Positions 58,534 to 64,000 of a DNA stretch of 64,000 nt are shown here, in pieces. Made by a program: the position numbers and the translations under genes. The notes below the pieces were generated by a model, which was given only the letters and a program-made list of their open reading frames with translations, made no database searches and had not been told where the DNA came from. The stretch comes from Chitinophagaceae bacterium UBA1930. Its GTDB lineage: Bacteria; Bacteroidota; Bacteroidia; Chitinophagales; Chitinophagaceae. Location: the NCBI GenBank assembly GCA_002337145.1, contig DDFK01000002.1, positions 186,001 through 250,000 on the forward strand, given 5' to 3'. The first letter of the stretch is position 1. The number at the start of each line of letters is the position of its first letter.

Positions 58534-59415
58534 ATGAAAGTTAGTGGCTTCTCGTTTATTAAAAATGCGGTTTCTTTTGATTACCCGATTAAGGAGGCAT
58601 TGCTTTCTATTTTGCCTTTGTGCGACGAAATAATTGTAGCAGTGGGTAACTGCACTGACGGTACAAGGGAACTGGTTGCCGCAATAGACCCCACTAAAAT
58701 AAAAATCATAGACACTGTTTGGAACGATCATTTAAAAACAGGCGGCGTGGTGCTGGCAGACGAAACCAACAAAGCATTTCAGGCAATTGGCAACGATAGC
58801 GACTGGTGCTTTTATATACAGGGCGATGAAGTATTTCATGAAGATGATATAGAGAAAGTGAAGGCTGCCATGGTGAGGTATAAAGACGATGCAAATGTGG
58901 ATGGGCTGCTGTTTAATTATGCCCATTTTTATGGCTCTTACGATTATATTGCCACTTCATCGCACTGGTATAAAAAAGAGATACGCGTAATAAAGAACAA
59001 TAAATCCATCTACTCTTATAAAGATGCACAAGGCTTTCGGAAGGGCGATAACCAGAAGCTGAACGTTAAGCCAGTAGATGCTTATATATACCACTACGGA
59101 TGGGTAAGGGAGCCCAGTAAGATGAAGGCCAAAATAATTAATGCAGGCCATTACTGGGGTGGCGATGCCTTTGTGGAGCCCGATGAAAAAACAATGTTTG
59201 AAGGCAGTTTTGATTACAGCAATATAGACGAGCTGCAAAAGTTTACGGGCACACATCCCAAAGTGATACAGCCAAGAATTGCAGCCAAGAACTGGCAGTT
59301 TGAATATGACCTTTCTTACAACAAACTCAAAACAAAAGACAAGCTAAAAAGGATACTGCAAAAGATAACGGGCAAGCCGGATTTTCTGGATTATAAAAAC
59401 TACCGGCTTTGCTAA
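58534..59415 (+). CDS. Glycosyltransferase family 2-like protein
   Basis: 293 residues of a GT-A fold enzyme. The N-terminus VSGFSFIKNAVSFDYPIKEAL (shown in part) is followed by CDEIIVAVGNCTDGTRELV, where the usual SxDxT/S is a NCTDGT variant, and DWCFYIQGDEVFHEDD, whose GDEV plays the DxD role. The C-terminal half (HYGWVREPSKMKAKIINAGHYWGGD, in part) is typical of Bacteroidota sugar transferases. Substrates are unknown. It has its own promoter and is convergent with the next transferases. Confidence 0.85.
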   Translation: MKVSGFSFIKNAVSFDYPIKEALLSILPLCDEIIVAVGNCTDGTRELVAAIDPTKIKIIDTVWNDHLKTGGVVLADETNKAFQAIGNDSDWCFYIQGDEVFHEDDIEKVKAAMVRYKDDANVDGLLFNYAHFYGSYDYIATSSHWYKKEIRVIKNNKSIYSYKDAQGFRKGDNQKLNVKPVDAYIYHYGWVREPSKMKAKIINAGHYWGGDAFVEPDEKTMFEGSFDYSNIDELQKFTGTHPKVIQPRIAAKNWQFEYDLSYNKLKTKDKLKRILQKITGKPDFLDYKNYRLC

Positions 59416-59421
59416 GCGGTA

Positions 59422-60375
59422 TTATTTCTTTTTGCCTTTGAACAGTTTCTTTATATAAAATACCAGCAGGTAGAAAGGCATATACAACAGGTAGCCGTAA
59501 AAGAAAGGAGTGGTTTTGTACACTGAAAAAATTGTTTTCTCCATACCACTTGTATCGATACTGAAATGGTGGCTCTTGAATTTGAAACGTTTGTAACGTG
59601 GATATACAAAACCTGTAAACAGGTGCTTCTTCTCTATGTTAAAAGCTTTTTGGGAAAGCTTTCCGGTATCTTTTAAATGCACCAGCAAATTGTTGAGGTA
59701 ATCATTTAAAAAAGTATCAAAAAAATTATAGCTTATTTTCTGGTTGGGGATTTCATTCACATCAAAAATCCGGTCCATACAAATAAAGCTGGCTTGCGTT
59801 AGCTGGAAGCATTCAAAAAGCAGTTCCGTTTGATAGAACTGTTTTGTTACAAAATGGTAATGGCTTCTGATGGTGTCAAGATGCTGTTTCCATAACCCGA
59901 TTGCACCAATGCCCGTAGTATAAAAAGAAGCAATGTTCAGGAATTCCTCAAAGCTGCTACAATAGGTACTTTGTGCATGTTTTACGGGCGAGTTGCCACT
60001 GGCAAAAAACAGGATGGTCTTATCGGCCTGATGTTTTTCAATAAGTGATAACATTAAAGCAATACCACCTTCCTTGATTTCGAGATAATCGTTCAGCAAT
60101 TTTAAATAGGCACCTTTACCAAGCTCAAGCGACTGAACGATATTGTTGTCGCCACCAATATTTTCTTCGTTGCGAACGTACACAAGGTTGCTATAAATGG
60201 TCTGGTATTTTTTTACAACCGATGCCGTGTCATCTGTAGAAGCATTGTCCGAAACAACGATTTCTACTTCGTCGGTATCCTTCAACTGCTTTACAATGCT
60301 CATAAGGCATTTATCCAAATAAACACTCCTGTTATAGGTGGGGATGCATATAGAAAGCATGGTTTGTGCAGACAT
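59422..60375 (-). CDS. Glycosyltransferase family 2 protein
   Basis: 317 residues, inverting GT-A fold. LSICIPTYNRSVYLDKCLMSI and VEIVVSDNASTDDTASVV are the nucleotide-sugar motifs; the DxD-like segment is LKLLNDYLEIKEGG, where the acidic pair is replaced by NDY. A hydrophobic C-terminus (FFYGYLLYMPFYLLVFYIKK) suggests membrane attachment. It is probably part of a surface polysaccharide or O-antigen-like locus with the two genes upstream on the same strand. Confidence 0.88.
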   Translation of the reverse strand: MSAQTMLSICIPTYNRSVYLDKCLMSIVKQLKDTDEVEIVVSDNASTDDTASVVKKYQTIYSNLVYVRNEENIGGDNNIVQSLELGKGAYLKLLNDYLEIKEGGIALMLSLIEKHQADKTILFFASGNSPVKHAQSTYCSSFEEFLNIASFYTTGIGAIGLWKQHLDTIRSHYHFVTKQFYQTELLFECFQLTQASFICMDRIFDVNEIPNQKISYNFFDTFLNDYLNNLLVHLKDTGKLSQKAFNIEKKHLFTGFVYPRYKRFKFKSHHFSIDTSGMEKTIFSVYKTTPFFYGYLLYMPFYLLVFYIKKLFKGKKK

Positions 60376-60407
60376 GTTATGTTGTTTTAACCCGATTTGT
60401 TTTATAA

Positions 60408-61331
60408 TTAATTGACGGCTACTTGCCTGCTCATTTTTCTGATATCCAACAGCTTGCTTAAAAAACTTTTTCTTCTAAACATAAAAAAAGCATTGCTGTG
60501 TTTCAGCATAAAAAAGAAGAGTTTCCAGGCATAGCCCTTTTCCTTTTCTCTATAGGCATCCACTAGGGTGGTATAAAAAGCCTTTTCACTTGGCTGTGCG
60601 TGGTCACGCATTACCGTAAACCAATTCAATAACCTATAATAATCTTTTTGCTTTTCGTTCATGCTCCTGGTTTCGGCATTCTTGTTTACCGTTACCGATG
60701 TTTTGGTAACTGTTTTGGCATGTTGCCTGTAAAGGGTCAATACTTTGTCAACATACACAATGCCCGATAGGGTGGTGGCTTTATAGGCAAACCATATATC
60801 ATGTGGCACATTTGCAGGAATGGGCAGGCAATCTGCAAGCAGTTCCCTCTTTATCAGCATGGCATGGCCCCATACGGTATTCCACAGAATAAAACCCGTT
60901 GTGGCCCTGCCGCTATACATTACACTGATATCGGCAGTTGTTTTGTTCAGGCTCTTTCCTTTCTCGTCAACAAATTCGCTGTTGCTATATACCAGTAAAT
61001 GGTTGCCAATATGTTGTTGCAGGGTCGATAATTTTTCGGGCAGCCAAATGTCATCCTGGTCGCAGAAAGCAATTAGTTCACCTTTGGCATAACCGATGGC
61101 CGACTCAAAATTTTTGATATAACCTTTATTGATGCCGTTCTTTAAAATCTTGAAATTTGGCTGGTTGGTATATTGGTCAATAATGGTCACGGTATTGTCG
61201 GTGGAGCCATCGTCGGATATAATTACTTCAACATTGGGATAGTCCTGTTTCAATAAAGAAGCAATTTGTTCTTCCAGGAACAACGCACCATTGTAAGTGC
61301 ACAGTATAACAGATATGAGTGGGTGCTCCAT
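60408..61331 (-). CDS. Glycosyltransferase family 2 protein
   Basis: 307 residues from the ATG at 61331 (MEHPLISVILCTYNGALFLE). Motifs: VIISDDGSTDNTVTI and LIAFCDQDDIWLPEKL, where DQDD is the metal-binding site; VPHDIWFAYKA carries the acceptor-side acidic residue. It resembles rhamnosyltransferase-type GT2 proteins. The frame four codons longer would overlap the upstream gene, while the chosen start lies 2 bases after that gene's stop, which suggests translational coupling. Confidence 0.9.
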   Translation of the reverse strand: MEHPLISVILCTYNGALFLEEQIASLLKQDYPNVEVIISDDGSTDNTVTIIDQYTNQPNFKILKNGINKGYIKNFESAIGYAKGELIAFCDQDDIWLPEKLSTLQQHIGNHLLVYSNSEFVDEKGKSLNKTTADISVMYSGRATTGFILWNTVWGHAMLIKRELLADCLPIPANVPHDIWFAYKATTLSGIVYVDKVLTLYRQHAKTVTKTSVTVNKNAETRSMNEKQKDYYRLLNWFTVMRDHAQPSEKAFYTTLVDAYREKEKGYAWKLFFFMLKHSNAFFMFRRKSFLSKLLDIRKMSRQVAVN

Positions 61332-61333
61332 TG

Positions 61334-62383
61334 TTAGACACATTTATAGATATCCATATAATGTTTTGCTGCATTGTGCCAACTAAACAGGGCAGCACGT
61401 TGCAGCAAACGTTGTTGCGGCTGCGTGGTTTCGTAATGATGCATGCCATCGCTGAATACCTGCTGCATGTGGCTGTCGTCAAAGCTTTTAAAATAATAGG
61501 CTACATCGCCACCAATTTCGGGCATGCAGGCCTGGTCCGACAGGAATACAGGTTTGGCCAATATCATGGCTTCAATAGCCGGAAAGCCAAACCCCTCTGC
61601 CACCGACGGAAAAACAAAAGCCTTACAGTTGTTATAGTACCAATACTTTTCTTCGTCGCTTACGGCCCCCACCATTTTTACCCTATGGGCCACACCGTAG
61701 CGTTCGGCAGCGGCCTGTACGGTTGCGGCATAGTCAAAATGATTCTGCCCGGCTATAATCAGTTCATAATCGTTATTCAGTAACAAGGGCATTAAAGTGT
61801 GAAAGCTTTTTCTGGGCTGCACACTGCCAATACTGAATAAAAAAGGTTTGGCAGGTTTGTACCGGGGTTGGTCAAACAGCGGAAAGCTTTCTAAGGCACA
61901 ACCATTATACACCACAGCCCTTGGCAGGTCGTGCAGGTTCAGGTGTTGCTCCACTTCCTGCAATGCATAGTTAGAGATTGCAGTAATGTAGTGCGACCGG
62001 TCGATACGCTTCTGTATATCGGCTAACAATCTTTTATTCCTCTTTACATTGTCCTTCTCCTCAACTAAAAAATTCAGGTCGTGAATGGTAAATACCGATT
62101 TTGTTTTTTTATTAAAGGGTCTGTACCACGATATCTGTGTAGTAACATGCCATACATCGTACTTGCTGGTGCCACGCATGTAAAATTTGTCCCTTGAATA
62201 ATGGGGCACATAATTCACATGGTTTCCAAAAACTCCAAACTTGTTACGGGGCAAATAAAAATCCAGCTCCAATTCCTTGTCGGTAATGGCAGCAAGACCT
62301 TGTCCTAAGTCTTTCGAAAACTGGTACAGTCCGTTGTAAGGGTTTACCCTCAACCTGTTTAAGTCCACCAACACTTTTCGCAT
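61334..62383 (-). CDS. Glycosyltransferase family 4 protein
   Basis: 349 residues of a GT-B fold retaining enzyme. The N-terminal half reads VLVDLNRLRVNPYNGLYQFS; the C-terminal half has FLFSIGSVQPRKSFHTLMPLL, then the donor-binding FVFPSVAEGFGFPAIEAM with the E-x7-E motif (EGFGFPAIE) and PVFLSDQACMPEIGGDVAYYF. It resembles mannosyl- or other hexosyltransferases of capsule or O-antigen clusters. It is first of a three-gene minus-strand set; TATCTTCG on that strand at 62419-62426 may be its -7 box. Confidence 0.9.
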   Translation of the reverse strand: MRKVLVDLNRLRVNPYNGLYQFSKDLGQGLAAITDKELELDFYLPRNKFGVFGNHVNYVPHYSRDKFYMRGTSKYDVWHVTTQISWYRPFNKKTKSVFTIHDLNFLVEEKDNVKRNKRLLADIQKRIDRSHYITAISNYALQEVEQHLNLHDLPRAVVYNGCALESFPLFDQPRYKPAKPFLFSIGSVQPRKSFHTLMPLLLNNDYELIIAGQNHFDYAATVQAAAERYGVAHRVKMVGAVSDEEKYWYYNNCKAFVFPSVAEGFGFPAIEAMILAKPVFLSDQACMPEIGGDVAYYFKSFDDSHMQQVFSDGMHHYETTQPQQRLLQRAALFSWHNAAKHYMDIYKCV

Positions 62384-62507
62384 GCAGGGTATGGTTGGTT
62401 TATAATTTTATCGAATTGCGAAGATATTGGTTTAAAAATAAGCCATAATGACAAAATGCAGGCAACTGCACAATTGTTGTTAACCTGAAAAAAACTAATT
62501 TTCGTTT

Positions 62508-64000
62508 ATGAAGATTTTACTCAAATACCTTAAACCTTATAGATGGCTTGTTGTTGTTGCATTGTTGCTGGCAACAATCAACCAGGTTTTTTCACTGTTC
62601 GATCCCATGATTGGCGGTAAACTGCTGGACTTTTTTGCCAACAAACCCAAGCATTTTCCTGACGGAACGACAAGAAGTGAACATGAATTTTTATTTGGTA
62701 CTGACAAATACCATGGACTGTTCTTTTACCTTTTTTTATTGGTAGGTACTGCCATGGTAAGCCGTATTGCAAAAGCCTTTCAGGACTATGCAGTAAATGT
62801 GATCATCCAAAAATTTGGAGCAGGCATTTTTACTGATGGCTTAAGGCATAGTATGCGGTTGCCTTATCAGGAATTTGAAGACCAACGGAGCGGTGAAACC
62901 TTGTCTATACTAACCAAAGTGCGTACCGATACAGAAAAGTTTGTAGGCTATTTTATCAACGTTTTTTTTGGTATCGTGGTAAGTGTGGTATTTGTTTCCA
63001 TTTATGCCATCAGGCTGCACTGGAGCATCATCTTTGTGTACTTTGGCGGATCGGCATTGATTGCCATTGTAACCAGCCTGTTAAGCAAGAAGATAAAAGT
63101 TATTCAAAAAACCATTCTGAAAGAAACCACCAACCTTGCAGGCAGCACTACCGAAAGCTTAAGGAATATTGAACTGGTTAAAAGTTTGGGGCTTACCAAC
63201 GAAGAAGTAAACCGCATCAACAACAATACATTCAAGATACTTGGACTAGAGATAAAGAAAGTGAAAAGCCTGCGTACACTGAGTTTCATACAAGGTACCA
63301 TGGTAAACTTTTTAAGACAGATTGTTACGTTTACCCTGCTATGGCTTATTTATAGGGAAGCCATTACACCAGGTCAATACCTGTCGTTAATGTTTTACGG
63401 ATTCTTCATTTTTGGACCCATGCAAGAAATTGGCAACATTATCTTAAGCTACCGCGAGGCACAGGCATCGTTGGTAAACTTTAATGCTTTAATGATAAAA
63501 GATGTGGAGCCTAAACCCGCTTCGCCCAAACATCTGGGTACCGTAACATCGCTTGCATTTAAAGCAGTAGAATTTAAACACAAGACCGCACAGTTTAAAG
63601 CACTGGACGATATTTCGTTTGATGTGAAACAGGGCGAAACCATTGCCTTTGTTGGCCCAAGCGGCAGCGGTAAAAGTACATTGGTAAAACTATTGGTGGG
63701 TTTGTATAAACCACAAACCGGACACATTTACTACAATGGCGAAAACAGCAATGATATTGATTTTGACGACCTGCGTAAGCAGATTGGTTTTGTGACACAG
63801 GATACCAACCTGTTTGCTGGTACCATAAAAGAAAACTTGCTTTTTGTAAACCAGTCAGCAACAGATGAGGACCTGTTGGATGCATTGCAAAAAGCCAGTT
63901 GCAACAATTTGTTGTCGAGGGCCGAAAAAGGCATCGATACCATGATTGGCGAAGGTGGCTTAAAACTGAGCGGTGGCGAAAAGCAACGTATATCCATTGC
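62508..64000 (+). CDS. ABC exporter (TM + ATPase half-transporter), truncated by window edge
   Basis: The plus-strand frame from the ATG at 62508 stays open to the right edge (497 residues visible). An N-terminal TM domain (LKYLKPYRWLVVVALLLATI... six helices to about 320) is followed by a NBD with Walker A GPSGSGKST, Q-loop GFVTQDTNLFAGTI and signature LSGGEKQRISIA, where the window stops before Walker B. It is an MsbA/LmrA-like exporter of lipid, drug or glycan type. Its position next to glycosyltransferases fits envelope export, but substrate is unknown. Confidence 0.9.
   Translation, partial: MKILLKYLKPYRWLVVVALLLATINQVFSLFDPMIGGKLLDFFANKPKHFPDGTTRSEHEFLFGTDKYHGLFFYLFLLVGTAMVSRIAKAFQDYAVNVIIQKFGAGIFTDGLRHSMRLPYQEFEDQRSGETLSILTKVRTDTEKFVGYFINVFFGIVVSVVFVSIYAIRLHWSIIFVYFGGSALIAIVTSLLSKKIKVIQKTILKETTNLAGSTTESLRNIELVKSLGLTNEEVNRINNNTFKILGLEIKKVKSLRTLSFIQGTMVNFLRQIVTFTLLWLIYREAITPGQYLSLMFYGFFIFGPMQEIGNIILSYREAQASLVNFNALMIKDVEPKPASPKHLGTVTSLAFKAVEFKHKTAQFKALDDISFDVKQGETIAFVGPSGSGKSTLVKLLVGLYKPQTGHIYYNGENSNDIDFDDLRKQIGFVTQDTNLFAGTIKENLLFVNQSATDEDLLDALQKASCNNLLSRAEKGIDTMIGEGGLKLSGGEKQRISI

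Noticed and set aside
1..64000. tRNA or rRNA genes
   Set aside because: No cloverleaf with a TTC-loop motif or rRNA core segment was recognised in the intergenic stretches; a covariance-model scan could still find one.

Overview
The window looks like a chromosomal segment of a Bacteroidota bacterium, most likely in or near the family Chitinophagaceae. The evidence is a type IX secretion (T9SS) C-terminal sorting domain, a PID-CTERM sorting protein, tandem ExbD/TolR and TonB genes, secreted proteins of Bacteroidota-restricted families (DUF6089, DUF5106, DUF3347), starts without Shine-Dalgarno sequences, and many TAnnTTTG-type -7 promoter boxes a few bases before start codons. This is inferred by reading; no database search was run.

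Layout. 1-1.6 kb: minus-strand GH3-like adenylase (cut by the window edge) and an LptB-type ATPase with an unusual C-terminal extension. 1.7-7.3 kb: metF, then a DUF6089 outer-membrane protein, a double-parvulin SurA-like chaperone and a TlpA-like thioredoxin. 7.5-12.9 kb: rlmD, two rhomboids and two membrane-anchored EEP phosphohydrolases. 12.9-14.5 kb: cysS preceded by a 13-codon leader ORF ending in six Cys codons and a stop. 14.7-20.5 kb: carboxypeptidase-regulatory-like protein, MacB-type permease, dnaB, glutathione peroxidase and two small unknowns. 20.6-27.7 kb: a large zinc metalloprotease, then a TonB energy-transduction cluster (ExbB, two ExbD, two TonB) in which the second tonB is a recent duplicate. 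27.8-29.2 kb: mnmE.

29.66-33.66 kb is the most striking region: five small single-gene cassettes, all on the plus strand, separated by about 140-200 bp imperfect inverted repeats. Each cassette starts with an 8-10 nt sequence complementary to the start of its own downstream repeat, not its neighbour's. That is the expected architecture of integron gene cassettes with attC sites. No integrase is visible, so it reads as a CALIN-like array (attC sites without integrase). Cargo: DUF6794-like secreted protein, SUKH-like protein, a standalone EF-G-domain-IV-like protein, an unknown and a PsbP/DcrB-like secreted protein.

34.2-37.2 kb: a T9SS cargo adhesin and a PID-CTERM protein. 37.4-43.8 kb: a copper island (HMA-AraC regulator, CopA ATPase, two HMA proteins, DUF3347 protein, multicopper oxidase fused to a CopB-like barrel). 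43.9-46.1 kb: REC-Hpt protein and NtrC-type regulator. 46.4-52.5 kb: gatC, two LolD/MacB-type ATPases, pduO-type adenosyltransferase, DUF2795, phoH, a lipoprotein, ppa, a half-size TauE and a 53-residue membrane protein. 52.5-58.5 kb: NlpC/P60 peptidase, two sigma factors each followed by a small membrane protein, a TPR histidine kinase and a DUF985 cupin. 58.5-64 kb: four glycosyltransferases and the start of an ABC exporter that runs off the right edge. No tRNA, rRNA or CRISPR array was recognised.
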